64,000 bases of DNA from positions 434,001 through 498,000 of the forward strand of contig NZ_CP049362.1 of assembly GCF_019343455.1 (NCBI RefSeq), given 5' to 3'. Positions 16,398 to 27,649 of the stretch are shown piece by piece (the stretch's first letter is position 1; every line of letters starts with the position of its first letter). Made by a program: the position numbers and the translations under genes. The notes under the pieces were generated by a model. It was not told the origin of the DNA, did not search any database, and saw nothing but the letters and a program-made list of their open reading frames with translations. The stretch comes from Alcaligenes ammonioxydans. Its GTDB lineage: Bacteria; Pseudomonadota; Gammaproteobacteria; Burkholderiales; Burkholderiaceae_B.

Positions 16398-19310
16398 GTC
16401 CATTGACGACATCGATCCTTTGGTTTCCGCCACAAAATAGATATGCTTCACCGCGCCTTCCTTGAAGCTGATGGCCCAGTCGGGGTTGTAGTCGCCAACC
16501 GGTGTCGGTATCAGGAAACCGCGTGGCAACTTGGCGTATACCACGACTTCTATGGCCGAATCTAGCTCTGTCACGAACGCCCGTTCTACGTTTGAGTCCG
16601 TCACCACATAGTCGTAGATGTGCCTCTGCAGCTTGTCACCGGCCTTACTGAAATCCTGTTTGGCCTGCCCGGCGGTGAAGATATCAAGGTCGAACTTGTC
16701 CTCGACCGCATCGTAGGTCAGGTGCTCGATAATGACGGTTGCCTTCTGCTCATTGATCAGTCGCGTGGCCTCAGAAATAAAACTTTCCGGGTTAGTTTTG
16801 AACTGCGCAAAGACCGCGACATTGACGCCCTTGAGGATCTCCGCCACCGTGCGGCGGGTCAATTGAGTACCTTCGGCCAGCTTGCCGATCAGATCGTACT
16901 TGACCGCTGAATGGATGGACTGCTTGTTGTATTCAATGGCTGTTTCGGAAATCTTAAAACCATCTCCACGTTTGAGCACATCAGCAGTCACATCGTCAGT
17001 CTGTTCGCCCGCCTGGATAGTGTATTGCAGTGGCGTGACGCGCAGGCTGGCGTCCAATTCCTTGACGGCCTTCTGCACCAGCTCGTCCGAATCAAAGTCG
17101 ACGCTGTAGGCCGCCTTGCGGTTGATTCTGGCCCAAAGCTCCTTGAACTCCTGCTTCTCGAAATTGTCATTGAGCGGGTTTTTCTTCGGCTTGCGGTCAT
17201 CGCCAATGTCCGGCAGCTGATTTTCGCTAAACACGCTGTCGATAAGTTGGAACACTTGTTCGGCGTGTGGCAACAATTCCTCCGGCAGTTCCGCCAGTGC
17301 GCCCTCCTTCTTCGCCTGATGATATTTCCCGGTGATGCTGCGTTTTCTGTCCACATAGCCGTTCTGGATCAGATAAAACTCGATATCCGTCGCCTGATCG
17401 TCCGACACTGTGACCAGCCCTTCTGCCGTGTACAGCGTCTTGCCAGTGAAGTAGGCTTTATCCGCTACCCTGGGCCGCGCCGACAGCGACTCGCTGATGT
17501 CCTTCTGCAGCGCCGCCACAAAGTCCTTGTAGCTCTCGCTGGCCACCACCGTCAACACGTTGACATCATGCACTGTGGCCGGATGATCCATTCGATCACC
17601 ATTCTGATTGACCGACAGCCGCAAACCCCGCCCCACCTCCTGACGCCGTGAAATGGTGTTGTCACTGTGCTTGAGCGTGCAGATGACGAACACGTTCGGG
17701 TTGTCCCAGCCTTCACGCAAGGCCGAATGCGAGAATATAAAACGCACCGGCTCGTTCAGCGACAGCAGCCGCTCCTTATCCTTCAAGATCAGATCATAGG
17801 CATCCACATCATCGGACTGTCCGGCGTTTTCGCCGCGCTTCGCCACCGTGGGGTCAGCCAGCCGCTTACTCTTCTTGTCGATAGAAAAGTAGCCGCTGTG
17901 GGTCTTACCCACGTTAATACCTCTCAGGTATTTAATATAGGGCGTTTCATCGAGATCAAGCATCTCGTTGAGGTACAGCTCGTATTCTTCCTCAAACATG
18001 CGGGCATATTCGCCCTTCTCGTCGTCAGCGGAATAGTCCCGGTATTTAACCACTTCGTCGATAAAAAACAAGGTCAGCACTTTGATGCCCTGCTGGAACA
18101 GCACCTGCTCCTTGTCGAAGTGCGCCTTGATCGCTTCGCGAATCTGAATACGGCGTAGCGCGGCCTCAGTCACATCGCCAGTCGCATCGCCCACCGTCAG
18201 CTCCACACCGTTGGTAAAGCTCAGTGTGTCGGTATTGGCATTGATGTCTGACACGATAAAGCCATTGCGGTATTGATCCAGCTCATTCGAAAGCTCAAAC
18301 AGATTGTCGCCTTTGCCCAGCTTGCGAACGACGCGCTTGATATTGCCGCCTGCCAGCCTCTGCTCGAACTCAACACGCGCCTCGGGTGGCTTCTTGCTCG
18401 AAATTTCGATGGACTGCAGGTACAGATAACCCGCTGTTCCAGCCAACCCCTTCACCGCAATGCCCCGCACCGCGATTTTCTTCACCAGCTTCTGGTTGTA
18501 GGCATCCAATGCGTCTAGCCGGTGAATCTTGTTGTGTGTGGTCTTGTGGGTGGCCGAGTAACGCAGCACCATCAGCGGCTTAAAGTTCACCAACGAATCC
18601 AGGGTCTTGCCGCCTTCCATCTTCTGCGGCTCGTCCAGGATCAGGATCGGACGGTTAGCACTGATGACATCAATCGGCCTGCGTGATTGGAAGTCGTCCA
18701 GTTCTTCATAAATGCGCCGATTGTCCTTGCCGGTGGCATTGAACGCCTGCACGTTGATTACCATCACGTTGATGCCAGCGTCCGACGAAAAGCTCTCCAG
18801 GTGATGCAACTGTTTGGAGTTGTAGATGAAGAAGCGCGCCTTCTTCTGGTAGCTCTGCAGAAAGTGCTCTGCAGTGATCTCCAACGATTTGGCTACGCCC
18901 TCGCGGATAGCGATGCTGGGCACCACAATGATGAACTTACTCCAGCCATACTGCTGGTTCAGCTCAAAAATGGTCTTGATGTAGCAGTAGGTCTTGCCCG
19001 TGCCGGTTTCCATCTCCACGTCCAGATTCACGCGGGCGATCTTGGTCTTGGCCAGCGCATCGGAAACAGGCAGGTTCTGGGCTCGCTGCACCTGCTGGAT
19101 ATTGTCGAGCAAAGCCGTATCTGACAGCACCAGGTCGGCATTCTTGAAGCCCGCGTCGGAAAACAGACTATCCGTCTTCGCCTTGGCCTTACCAGGGTCG
19201 ATGCGGTAACTGATGGCCTCGCTGGACGCCGGTAGCTGACCCTTGAAACAGTCCACCACGGCCTGCACAGCAGCGGTCTGGTAAGCTTGAGTCTTGAATT
19301 TCAGTTTCAT
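16263..19310 (-). CDS. Type III restriction enzyme, Res (helicase-nuclease) subunit
   Basis: A 1015-residue SF2 protein. Walker A is in [13 protein letters not shown] (about residue 102), the Walker B variant [12 protein letters not shown] is near residue 223, and motif [12 protein letters not shown] is near 250. The C-terminal PD-(D/E)XK-like nuclease motif is NPDWAISF...YFVAETKG, around residue 950. With Mod it would cleave DNA after ATP-driven communication between inversely oriented sites. It is the last gene of a minus-strand mod-albA-res group. Length is normal and no frame break is seen. Confidence 0.93.
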   Translation of the reverse strand: MKLKFKTQAYQTAAVQAVVDCFKGQLPASSEAISYRIDPGKAKAKTDSLFSDAGFKNADLVLSDTALLDNIQQVQRAQNLPVSDALAKTKIARVNLDVEMETGTGKTYCYIKTIFELNQQYGWSKFIIVVPSIAIREGVAKSLEITAEHFLQSYQKKARFFIYNSKQLHHLESFSSDAGINVMVINVQAFNATGKDNRRIYEELDDFQSRRPIDVISANRPILILDEPQKMEGGKTLDSLVNFKPLMVLRYSATHKTTHNKIHRLDALDAYNQKLVKKIAVRGIAVKGLAGTAGYLYLQSIEISSKKPPEARVEFEQRLAGGNIKRVVRKLGKGDNLFELSNELDQYRNGFIVSDINANTDTLSFTNGVELTVGDATGDVTEAALRRIQIREAIKAHFDKEQVLFQQGIKVLTLFFIDEVVKYRDYSADDEKGEYARMFEEEYELYLNEMLDLDETPYIKYLRGINVGKTHSGYFSIDKKSKRLADPTVAKRGENAGQSDDVDAYDLILKDKERLLSLNEPVRFIFSHSALREGWDNPNVFVICTLKHSDNTISRRQEVGRGLRLSVNQNGDRMDHPATVHDVNVLTVVASESYKDFVAALQKDISESLSARPRVADKAYFTGKTLYTAEGLVTVSDDQATDIEFYLIQNGYVDRKRSITGKYHQAKKEGALAELPEELLPHAEQVFQLIDSVFSENQLPDIGDDRKPKKNPLNDNFEKQEFKELWARINRKAAYSVDFDSDELVQKAVKELDASLRVTPLQYTIQAGEQTDDVTADVLKRGDGFKISETAIEYNKQSIHSAVKYDLIGKLAEGTQLTRRTVAEILKGVNVAVFAQFKTNPESFISEATRLINEQKATVIIEHLTYDAVEDKFDLDIFTAGQAKQDFSKAGDKLQRHIYDYVVTDSNVERAFVTELDSAIEVVVYAKLPRGFLIPTPVGDYNPDWAISFKEGAVKHIYFVAETKGSMSSMDLREIEKTKIQCARKFFEQMNRRFAPENVQYDVVDSFGKLMEVVR

Positions 19311-19413
19311 CGCAGTACGCGCCTTTCTTTCTGCATTCTTTCTGCAAATCCGGGCAGCAGAAAGACGTAAATCATTGATTTATATAGGGTCAATCCAGAC
19401 AGCCTTACTGCAT

Positions 19414-21072
19414 TCATTCTGCAAGTTTCCACAACGGTTGTCCACGGCTACCCGTATTTTTGATCCGCCCAGCACGCCGTAATTTGGTCAAAAGGTTGCC
19501 TATTTTCTTCTCTTTCTGCTCTGCCTCCAGGGCCTCGCTCAGCTTGTCCAGCAACAGAGTGTTGATCTCGGCACGGGTTGCCTGCCCAAACTGCTTCAGA
19601 TAATCCATCACCAACTTGGCGTAGAACTCGTCATCCTGGGCGCGGGTACGGATATAGTCGGCCTTATTGGCTGTCGCTGAAGCAATGACGGCAGAAACAA
19701 AGTAGTTGGGCCTGCGCCCCTCGATCAACCCGGCTTTGCGCAAACGAGTGGCTGCCTCATCCGGGATGGGCAATTTCTTTTGCACTCGATCCAATGCCAG
19801 CACATCCGTCAATGGGAGGTTGGTGTTCTGAATCAGCAGGCGGCTGTAAGCAATATCGACCACACCACCGTACAAGGTCATTTTCACCGCCCCCGGCTCG
19901 CTCAGATCGTAATCCGGCATTGGGAAATAGCGCCGAGCCTGCCCGATGTACATATCGCGGATGCCATAACCCATGGTGTCGATCATGTTCAGTTCAGCCA
20001 TCGCCTGGGCCAGAAACGGATTGCGGTAGCGGCGAGGAATCTTGGTGCCTTCGATATACTCGGTCGGCTGGCCGTCAAAGAACCCCCCTTCATTGGCAAA
20101 GGTCAGCCGATCCAGCTGCTCCGTGACCACCACACGCCCATTGCGGCTGTAGTCCTGATGGGCGATGCAATTATGCAAGGCTTCAAGAACGATCTTCTGG
20201 TCGTACTTCGGCACTTCCACCGGCAATAGCTCATCTTGCGGCAAGATGCGCAGCTGGATATTGCGAATACGCTGATACAGTTGAGTCGTGTTGAGCAGGA
20301 AGGGCAAGCCAAAGTGCTCATAAGCACGCTCAGGGCCTTCCAGACTCCAGGTCAATTGCGCCGGATGCGGTGAAAGCCACCAGGCCGATTCCGCCTTGCC
20401 CAGCAGTAGCAAAGTGGTACGGGTGACTTGTCCATCCTGGGTCAAGCGAGCGCGGTCAAGAAACGATGCCAGTGGCCAGCCCATGACTTCTTCAAGCGTG
20501 ATGCGATTGGCATACTTCTGAGCGAAGGATTCCCGGGCTTTGCGTACAGCCTTCTCATCCAGATCATCCAACGTGGCACCAGGGACAATTTGCGCCGTCC
20601 AGTCCATGGCCAGGGTCTGCTGGCGAATCTCATCCAGCTTGTCGAGACCGAGAGGAGCACGGCTTTCACCAGCCCGGGCGTAGTAATGCCCCTTCCAGGC
20701 AATGGGAATGCCGCGCGGCGCTGCCGGAATCTCAAACAGCACTACACGACCCTTTTCATCACTCAACACATGAATATTGCGGAAGGTGATGCTGGGCTCA
20801 GTGTTCTGGGCAATTTGATTCTTCAGACCTTGCAGACGCTCCGGCTCGGGACGGTAATTCGTTCCCACCACCGTACGAGTCTTATCATTGACGCCGAAAA
20901 CCAGCCAGCCGCGCTCCGCACCCCGCAGATTGGCTTCATTACTCAAAGCAGAGAAATACTCGCCGATCTTGTCCGTGTCGTAATCGTTGCCCGCCTGCTT
21001 GAACTCCACCACCTCGTTCTCCCAAGTAGCAATCAGGCGTTCCAGTACGGCTCCAAGTTCCAATGAATCCAT
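19414..21072 (-). CDS. AlbA_2 (Schlafen-like) putative transcriptional or RNA-binding regulator
   Basis: A 552-residue protein. An AlbA_2 domain at the N-terminus contains EVVEFKQA, then LSNEANLRG...GWLVFGVNDK. A central ATP-binding-like helicase-associated region includes EALHNCIAHQDYSRNGRVVV and FANEGGFF, and C-terminal winged helices include LTKLRRAGRIKNTGSRGQP. Proteins of this architecture recur inside restriction and defence loci. The ATG at 21,072 lies eight bases after the mod stop; res follows after about 100 bases. It may regulate the locus or add a defence activity; its job is not established. Confidence 0.8.
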   Translation of the reverse strand: MDSLELGAVLERLIATWENEVVEFKQAGNDYDTDKIGEYFSALSNEANLRGAERGWLVFGVNDKTRTVVGTNYRPEPERLQGLKNQIAQNTEPSITFRNIHVLSDEKGRVVLFEIPAAPRGIPIAWKGHYYARAGESRAPLGLDKLDEIRQQTLAMDWTAQIVPGATLDDLDEKAVRKARESFAQKYANRITLEEVMGWPLASFLDRARLTQDGQVTRTTLLLLGKAESAWWLSPHPAQLTWSLEGPERAYEHFGLPFLLNTTQLYQRIRNIQLRILPQDELLPVEVPKYDQKIVLEALHNCIAHQDYSRNGRVVVTEQLDRLTFANEGGFFDGQPTEYIEGTKIPRRYRNPFLAQAMAELNMIDTMGYGIRDMYIGQARRYFPMPDYDLSEPGAVKMTLYGGVVDIAYSRLLIQNTNLPLTDVLALDRVQKKLPIPDEAATRLRKAGLIEGRRPNYFVSAVIASATANKADYIRTRAQDDEFYAKLVMDYLKQFGQATRAEINTLLLDKLSEALEAEQKEKKIGNLLTKLRRAGRIKNTGSRGQPLWKLAE

Positions 21073-21080
21073 GTTCGCTC

Positions 21081-23057
21081 TCAAATACTCTTCACTTCGG
21101 TACCCGGCGAGAGCAGCTTGAAGATCTGTTCCACATTGATCTTGACCGCACTGTCCTTGAACCCGGCATCGCGGAACACCACGCGCAGCGGCTGATGCTT
21201 GGCCAGTTCTTTGACAAAGTCTTCATCAATGCCACCGTGGGCGTCGAAGCAGGCGGCCAGAGCGTTCTCATCGACAAAGAACACTTCTTTGTCCTGGATG
21301 GTTTTCTTTTCGATAGGCAGGGCAAGATCAACGCCCCAGTCCAACATCACTTGGAAGAGTAGATCTTCTGCGGTGCGGTCGGGCTTGATGTTGTCTACGA
21401 ACAGGTCGAGGTTGGCCTTGTCTAGCGCATCGGGCGCATAGTAGACATCAGCCATGTTGGAGGTGTCGATTTTTAGGACGCGAAAGCCGATGTCCTTGTT
21501 CCAGCCTTCGTGACAAGCTCCACTAATGACGCTCTTGCCCGCCCGGCGAATGCGCTCACGACTAACTTCCGGAATGGACTTGAAGCCCGCCTTATATGCG
21601 GCTGAGTCTTCATTTGCCTTTTCGTCAAGCTGGACCATCACGAAACGACGGTTGCCACCGTCGGTAGCGTTTTGCAGCATGACCGAATGCGCCGTCGTTG
21701 AAGAGCCTGCGAAGAAATCGATCACGATGTCGTCGCCCTCGGTTAGCATTTCGACGATTTCCTGAAGCACAAGCTCGTCTTTAGGGAAGTCGAACAGATC
21801 GCCATCCATCAGCGCGCGCAGGCGCTTGGATGCAGCACGCCCATCTTGATAGAACACGCTGTAAGGCGTTTGCTGCTCCTTGTCTTTCAGGTAGGACTTG
21901 ATGCAGGGGACAGCGTTTTCATCATCACCAAAATGCACACGGTCATCGTCGATCCATTCCTGCATACGCTTGGGATCGCTGGTCATCCAGCCTCTGGAAG
22001 GAATCTTGACGGGCTTCTTGGTTACTGGATGAAGCACTTCGTACTTCGGCCCGCCACCTCCGGGCCATGAAATGTTGTCCGGGAAGTAGACGCCGCGCGC
22101 ATCAACATGCGCGTAGTGCTTGTGCGCCTTGGACGGATGACTATCAGATAATGACCGATACCACTCCTTCATGCCTTCGGTCATTGCCTTGTAGTCCTTG
22201 CCGTTCTGGCGCTTCAGTCGTTCATATTGCGCGTAGATTTCGTCGAGTCCCTTCTTGCGCTGCCGCCATGTGGCCTGTTTCGTACGAAGGTACTCGACAT
22301 CGCGGGCATAACACACGATGTATTCGTGCGATACCGATACAAGCCTTGAATCATTCTTTCGTCCAGCAGCCCAGACCATATCGGCGACGAAGTTCGACTG
22401 ACCAAAAGCCTCATCCATCAGCAAACGTAACCGGGGATGCTCACCTTCATCGCAGGAAACAAAGATAGCCCCATCCTGTGCAAGCATATTTTTGGCAAGA
22501 CGGATGCGAGGCGCGATCATCGTCAGCCAATTGGAATGAAAACGGCCATTTCCTTCTGGATTGGCGACTAGGCGTGCACCTTCTTCACTGCGCTCGCCAG
22601 AGGACTCTTCGTACGTAATCTGCTCCGATGCAAAACTGTCTTTATAAATAAAGTCTTTGCCCGTGTTGTATGGCGGGTCAATGTAAATCATCTTGACCTT
22701 TCCCAGATATGTCTCCTGCAACAGCTTCAACGCATCCAGGTTGTCGCCTTCGATAAATAGGTTCTGGGTAGTGTCGAAATCAATGCTTTCTTCCCGGCAA
22801 GGGCGTAGGGTCTTGGCAATCGGTGCATTGGCCGTCAGCAGCGCCTCGCGCTTGCCCGGCCAGTTGAGGTGATACCGCTCCTGCGGGCCTTCCACGATAA
22901 CGTCGGACAGCTCCTGCCGAAGCTGATCAAAATCCACCGCAAGCTTCACGCTGCCATCTTCGCTCTCAGCTTCCGTCACGCAGCCTGGGAACATCTCGCG
23001 AATGCGGGCGATGTTGTCTTCGGTCAAGTTAGGGGAGTGCATTTTCAATTTCTCCAT
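21081..23057 (-). CDS. Type III DNA methyltransferase, Mod subunit
   Basis: A 658-residue beta-class N6-adenine methyltransferase. The order is catalytic motif IDPPYNTGKDF first (about residue 125), a large variable target-recognition region (about 230-390), then the SAM motif IDFFAGSSTTAHSV (about 450) and a C-terminal Res-interaction part. It sets the recognition sequence for the type III system and protects host DNA. The ATG at 23,057 has AGGAAA upstream and is preferred to a TTG two codons before. It is the first gene of the mod-albA-res group; AAGTTTgtAAACTT at 23,131-23,144 upstream could be an operator. Confidence 0.93.
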   Translation of the reverse strand: MEKLKMHSPNLTEDNIARIREMFPGCVTEAESEDGSVKLAVDFDQLRQELSDVIVEGPQERYHLNWPGKREALLTANAPIAKTLRPCREESIDFDTTQNLFIEGDNLDALKLLQETYLGKVKMIYIDPPYNTGKDFIYKDSFASEQITYEESSGERSEEGARLVANPEGNGRFHSNWLTMIAPRIRLAKNMLAQDGAIFVSCDEGEHPRLRLLMDEAFGQSNFVADMVWAAGRKNDSRLVSVSHEYIVCYARDVEYLRTKQATWRQRKKGLDEIYAQYERLKRQNGKDYKAMTEGMKEWYRSLSDSHPSKAHKHYAHVDARGVYFPDNISWPGGGGPKYEVLHPVTKKPVKIPSRGWMTSDPKRMQEWIDDDRVHFGDDENAVPCIKSYLKDKEQQTPYSVFYQDGRAASKRLRALMDGDLFDFPKDELVLQEIVEMLTEGDDIVIDFFAGSSTTAHSVMLQNATDGGNRRFVMVQLDEKANEDSAAYKAGFKSIPEVSRERIRRAGKSVISGACHEGWNKDIGFRVLKIDTSNMADVYYAPDALDKANLDLFVDNIKPDRTAEDLLFQVMLDWGVDLALPIEKKTIQDKEVFFVDENALAACFDAHGGIDEDFVKELAKHQPLRVVFRDAGFKDSAVKINVEQIFKLLSPGTEVKSI

Positions 23058-23292
23058 GGGCAATTTCCTAAATTATTTGAAGATTCAGCAGTACTCAAAA
23101 ACTGCCCTACTAGAACGGTTATGTATACCTAAGTTTGTAAACTTCTAAATTTCCCCAGCAACAATGGGGCTTTTCTCAATAGGGAGAGCACTGAGAAAAA
23201 GTTTATGTAAACAAATGCCGACCGACCAACGAGGTTGTTTACAGTCCTCCACGAACCCGTGAAGCGTATAGGCTTGAATGGACAGGCAGGAA

Positions 23293-23583
23293 CTATACAA
23301 CTGGCAGATCAAGCTTGACACCGAAGTGCCCCGCATCCGCAGGTGAACGGTGCCACCCGCCGACTATCATTGCATCACACTTACAGACGATCTGCGCATG
23401 GCCCAATTGTTTTAATTGCTTTCGATAAAGGCGCGCATTCTGTCGCGACAGATACCCTACTCTCTGTCCTTCAATAGTCACTCGAACGGCTCGATTGTCA
23501 TGCGGATTGGAATCCTCCAAGTAAAGGATGGCCTCTGTCACATACTCGGCGCCGTCCTCTGAGCGACCGCCACTGATGGCACC
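23293..23583 (-). pseudogene. HIRAN-like domain fragment
   Basis: The stretch with LYLEDSNPHDNRAVRV, GYLSRQNARLYRKQL and GGWHRSPADAGHFGVKLDL resembles HIRAN-type domains, in which a Pro-rich NPxDxxAVxV strand precedes VGYLS. No start codon or N-terminus of its own is present: the open frame continues upstream only into the remnant of an unrelated SRPBCC gene. It is the leftover 3' end of a larger gene after a deletion. Confidence 0.5.
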
Positions 23584-23599
23584 GCATGCACTCCTCCAC

Positions 23600-23725
23600 A
23601 ATGGCCCTGGTGGTGTGCCAGTCATCTGAGGCCGCATTCCAGCGAATTATCTCGTCGGGTGTGGTGTACGCCTCCCACACCCGTTCAATCGGGGCTCGTA
23701 CGTTCGTCTCGACGGTGAGTTGCAT
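23600..23725 (-). pseudogene. SRPBCC (AHSA1-type) 5' fragment
   Basis: The frame from ATG 23,725 reads MQLTVETNVRAPIERVWEAY, then NAASDDWHTTRA, the typical first 40 residues of activator-of-Hsp90-ATPase-like SRPBCC proteins. These normally continue for about another 100 residues. After about 23,600 the similarity stops and a HIRAN-like fragment begins in another frame. It marks a deletion junction between the restriction locus and the phosphorus-oxidation genes. Confidence 0.55.
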
Positions 23726-23889
23726 AGCGGCTCTCTCCAGTTTGGTGGCAGCGGGTTGTTCACTGCCATTTGCGGGGGTGAACAGCAGATATTATCGTGC
23801 AAAGGCCTATTGTGACGTAGGCAGAAAGCGACACGGGCGGCGCTTGCCAGGCGCTGCGACCATCCTTCTGTGTTGCATTCCGCGTCCCG

Positions 23890-23923
23890 CTGTCATGCCT
23901 ATGTCATACCGACGATCTACCAT
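23890..23923 (+). promoter_or_regulatory. PHO box and likely -10 upstream of htxA
   Basis: CTGTCAT (23,890-23,896), four bases, then ATGTCAT (23,901-23,907) is a near-perfect PhoB box (two CTGTCAT direct repeats with 4-bp spacing). TACCAT at 23,918-23,923 sits ten bases downstream, where the -10 of PhoB-activated promoters lies. The htxA start is 135 bases further on. This predicts induction by phosphate starvation. Confidence 0.75.
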
Positions 23924-24042
23924 CCTTTCATGATCGATCTGTAGATCAAAGTTACTTATTGATTACATGATCGAATCAGCATGCCGGAAGGAGCCGCAGT
24001 TTGCCCTCCCGATTATTCGTTGGAAGACCTCGGAGCATCACC

Positions 24043-24903
24043 ATGTTTGCAGAGCAGCAACGCGAATATCTCGACAAGGGATATACGAAGATTGAAAGCT
24101 TTTTCTCCGCGGAGGAAGTAGCGAAGATTCTTGAAGACGTCAAGCAAATTGAATTGGGAGCTATTGGCGTAGCTTCGGACAATGAGACTTACCAGTTCGA
24201 AAAGAAGAATGGCGAGACGACGAAGCTACTGCGTCGCGTCGAGAATCCTCACCTTTATTTCGATGCAATAGATTCTTTGGTCAGGTCGGAAAAAATCGTC
24301 GATTTGCTTCGGCATTTCCTGGGCGAAAACATCCGTTTGCACAATAGCAAAATCAACTTCAAGCCGCCATCAGGCGCGCCAGTCCAGTGGCATCAGGACT
24401 GGGCATTCTATCCCCACACAAACGATGATTTTCTTACTCTCGGAATTTTCCTCGACGAGACAAGTGAGAAAAATGGCGCGATGGCATGCTTGCCAGGCTC
24501 CCACAAAGGAAAAGTGTACGACCACCGGAACGTCGAGACGGGCGAGTTTTGCCACGCGATCTCTCGCTCCAACTGGGACGAAGCGCTCGACCCGACAGAA
24601 GGGGAGTTACTGACGGGACCCGTAGGAACTGTCACGTTGCATCACGTCCGGACCCTTCATGGTTCAGGCCCAAACCACTCAACGATCAGGCGGCGTTTTC
24701 TGCTCATCGGCTATGCCGCGGCTGATGCCTGGCCACTTCTGGGCTGTGGCAACTATGGGGATTATGAAAGCCTCATGGTCTCTGGCCGATCCACCGTATT
24801 CCCGCGCATGGTGGAACTCCCTTTGACTGTCCCGTATCCGTTGTCGATGTACGGTGATCGCATCTTTGAAAGTCAACGAGCTTTGACTCAAAAGTACTAC
24901 TGA
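24043..24903 (+). CDS. htxA: Hypophosphite:2-oxoglutarate dioxygenase
   Basis: A 286-residue Fe(II)/2-oxoglutarate dioxygenase of the phytanoyl-CoA dioxygenase family. It hydroxylates hypophosphite to phosphite while converting 2-oxoglutarate to succinate and CO2. The metal ligands are visible: His117 and Asp119 in QWHQDWAFYPHT and the distal His206 in TLHGSGPNHS; the Arg cluster near residues 216-218 fits 2-oxoglutarate binding. The sequence agrees with my recollection of HtxA of Pseudomonas stutzeri WM88 essentially throughout. The ATG at 24,043 is preceded by GGAG. It is first in the htxABCD-ptxDE operon, behind a PHO box. Confidence 0.93.
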   Translation: MFAEQQREYLDKGYTKIESFFSAEEVAKILEDVKQIELGAIGVASDNETYQFEKKNGETTKLLRRVENPHLYFDAIDSLVRSEKIVDLLRHFLGENIRLHNSKINFKPPSGAPVQWHQDWAFYPHTNDDFLTLGIFLDETSEKNGAMACLPGSHKGKVYDHRNVETGEFCHAISRSNWDEALDPTEGELLTGPVGTVTLHHVRTLHGSGPNHSTIRRRFLLIGYAAADAWPLLGCGNYGDYESLMVSGRSTVFPRMVELPLTVPYPLSMYGDRIFESQRALTQKYY

Positions 24904-24912
24904 AGTCTTTAA

Positions 24913-25824
<912 letters not shown>

Positions 25825-25947
25825 AGCACGAGGGGTCCGTTCTTGGATGAGGGCAGCGGACGACAAGGTGGACTGACGCACGCCAGCTCCTTGTCTCCGC
25901 TGCACGAACATACGGGCGCGCATCGCGATACCACAGAGGATGAACCA

Positions 25948-26796
25948 ATGAATCAGCGAATCGAAGAAGTCATGCTGGCTAATGTCAAGAGGGACGTAGC
26001 CAGGAGAAAGCAGCATTTTGCAACGTCGGTCGTAGTACTCAGTTTGCTGGCAGTGGCCTGGTACGTGTGTCAGATAGAATTCCAGAAGCTAGGCGCCGGT
26101 TTACCGAGACTATGGTCATTCGTCGTGCAGATGTTTCCACCCGACCTGAGCGACCTGGACGTCATTCTAAAAGGGGCTGGCGAGACGCTCGCCATGGCGA
26201 CGATTGGCACGATATTCGCCACAATCATGGCATTTCCGCTGGCACTCATGGCTGCGCGTAATACCTGTCCGAACAAGTGGACCTATCGGGTATCCCGCGC
26301 CATCTTGAACGCCAGCCGCGGCACGGAGACATTTGTCTATGCACTTGTATTTGTAGCAGCAGTGGGCTTCGGTCCGTTCTCCGGCGTACTGGCCATTACT
26401 TTCCACATGGTAGGGGCAATCGGCAAAATGTTTGCTGAAGCCATCGAGCCCGTTGACCAAGGGCCATTGGATGCGCTCGCCTTGACCGGTGCCAGCAGGG
26501 CAAAGATTATCCGCTACGGTCTGATCCCGGATGTTATGCCGCACCTGATCGCGAGCGTTCTATACATTTGGGAATTCAGTGTCAGAACGTCCACAGTACT
26601 GGGCATCGTAGGCGCAGGTGGAATTGGGCAGACCCTGAAAGATACTGTGGACTTGTTGGAATTCAACAAGATGATTACGGTACTGGCGGTTGTATTGCTG
26701 ATGGTGTCGGCAATCGATTTCATCAGTGACCGGCTCAGGTACTTGATATTGGACACAAAACGCGAGGGATTCGAAACTCTCCCTGCGAATAACTGA
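25948..26796 (+). CDS. htxC: Hypophosphite/phosphite ABC transporter, permease
   Basis: A 282-residue PhnE-like inner-membrane permease with about six hydrophobic segments starting at residues 20-38 and 70-100. The EAA-type cytoplasmic loop is EAIEPVDQGPLDALALTGAS (about 172-191), where the ATPase docks. ATG 25,948 is preferred because AGAGGATG precedes it; the open frame extends 105 bases upstream without similarity. It is the only permease gene in this locus, so it probably acts as a homodimer. Confidence 0.88.
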   Translation: MNQRIEEVMLANVKRDVARRKQHFATSVVVLSLLAVAWYVCQIEFQKLGAGLPRLWSFVVQMFPPDLSDLDVILKGAGETLAMATIGTIFATIMAFPLALMAARNTCPNKWTYRVSRAILNASRGTETFVYALVFVAAVGFGPFSGVLAITFHMVGAIGKMFAEAIEPVDQGPLDALALTGASRAKIIRYGLIPDVMPHLIASVLYIWEFSVRTSTVLGIVGAGGIGQTLKDTVDLLEFNKMITVLAVVLLMVSAIDFISDRLRYLILDTKREGFETLPANN

Positions 26797-26829
26797 TTGC
26801 TTCACGTATTACTGGAAGGGCGGTTCGCA

Positions 26830-27630
26830 ATGAAAGATGTAGCGTTGCAGTTAAAGAATGTCGGTAAGTCATACGGCAATAAAGTTGTCCTGGAATCGAT
26901 TGACTTCGAAGTACGTCACGGCTCAATGGTTGCCTTGCTCGGCACAAGCGGGGCAGGGAAGTCGACGCTTTTCCGATGTCTCACTGGCCTTGAGCCGATT
27001 GACTCCGGTTCTATCGTGGCGCTCGGAGAATCCATACATGAACTGTCTCCGGCGCGTCTGCGGGCAGTACGTGGCCAGATCGGGTTCGTGTTCCAACAAC
27101 TGCACCTGGTGAAAAGGTTCTCAGCACTCGAGAATGTATTGGGTGCGCGTCTGGCAGAGATGCCCATTTGGCGCGTCACATTGAAAAGCTTCAGCCGGGC
27201 TGACAAAGTGCTCGCGTTCGAATGTCTGGACCGGGTCGGCATGCTCGATTATGCAAACACGCCTACGCAACTGCTGTCAGGCGGTCAGCAACAGCGTATT
27301 GCGATAGCGCGAGCCTTGGCGCAGAAGCCCAAGATTATTATTGCGGACGAACCCGTCTCCAGCCTCGATCCGCTGACGGCGCGCTCGGTTCTGCAAACGC
27401 TGAAAGCCGCGGCTACAGATCTTAATGTCGCGGTCCTGTGCAGCCTGCACCAGGTAGACCTGGCACTTGAAGTGTCTGATCGAGTCGTGGGATTGCGGGA
27501 TGGGCGAATCAGTTTGAATATGGCTAACCAACCGAATAATCAAGGCATGATGCAAAAGATACGATCCATTTATCAGCAGCGTGCCGTACACAGCGACAGA
27601 GACGAGCCGTTGCAGCGGCATGTCGCGTAG
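26830..27630 (+). CDS. htxD: Hypophosphite/phosphite ABC transporter, ATP-binding protein
   Basis: A 266-residue PhnC-like ATPase. Walker A is GTSGAGKST (residues 38-46), the signature is [15 protein letters not shown] (about 145-159) and Walker B is [12 protein letters not shown]. It energises uptake through HtxC. The start at 26,830 follows GGAAGGG. It lies 33 bases after htxC, and its stop is 19 bases before ptxD. By role it is equivalent to PtxA of other bacteria. Confidence 0.88.
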   Translation: MKDVALQLKNVGKSYGNKVVLESIDFEVRHGSMVALLGTSGAGKSTLFRCLTGLEPIDSGSIVALGESIHELSPARLRAVRGQIGFVFQQLHLVKRFSALENVLGARLAEMPIWRVTLKSFSRADKVLAFECLDRVGMLDYANTPTQLLSGGQQQRIAIARALAQKPKIIIADEPVSSLDPLTARSVLQTLKAAATDLNVAVLCSLHQVDLALEVSDRVVGLRDGRISLNMANQPNNQGMMQKIRSIYQQRAVHSDRDEPLQRHVA

Positions 27631-27649
27631 TTCGTTCCTCAGAGGTCCC

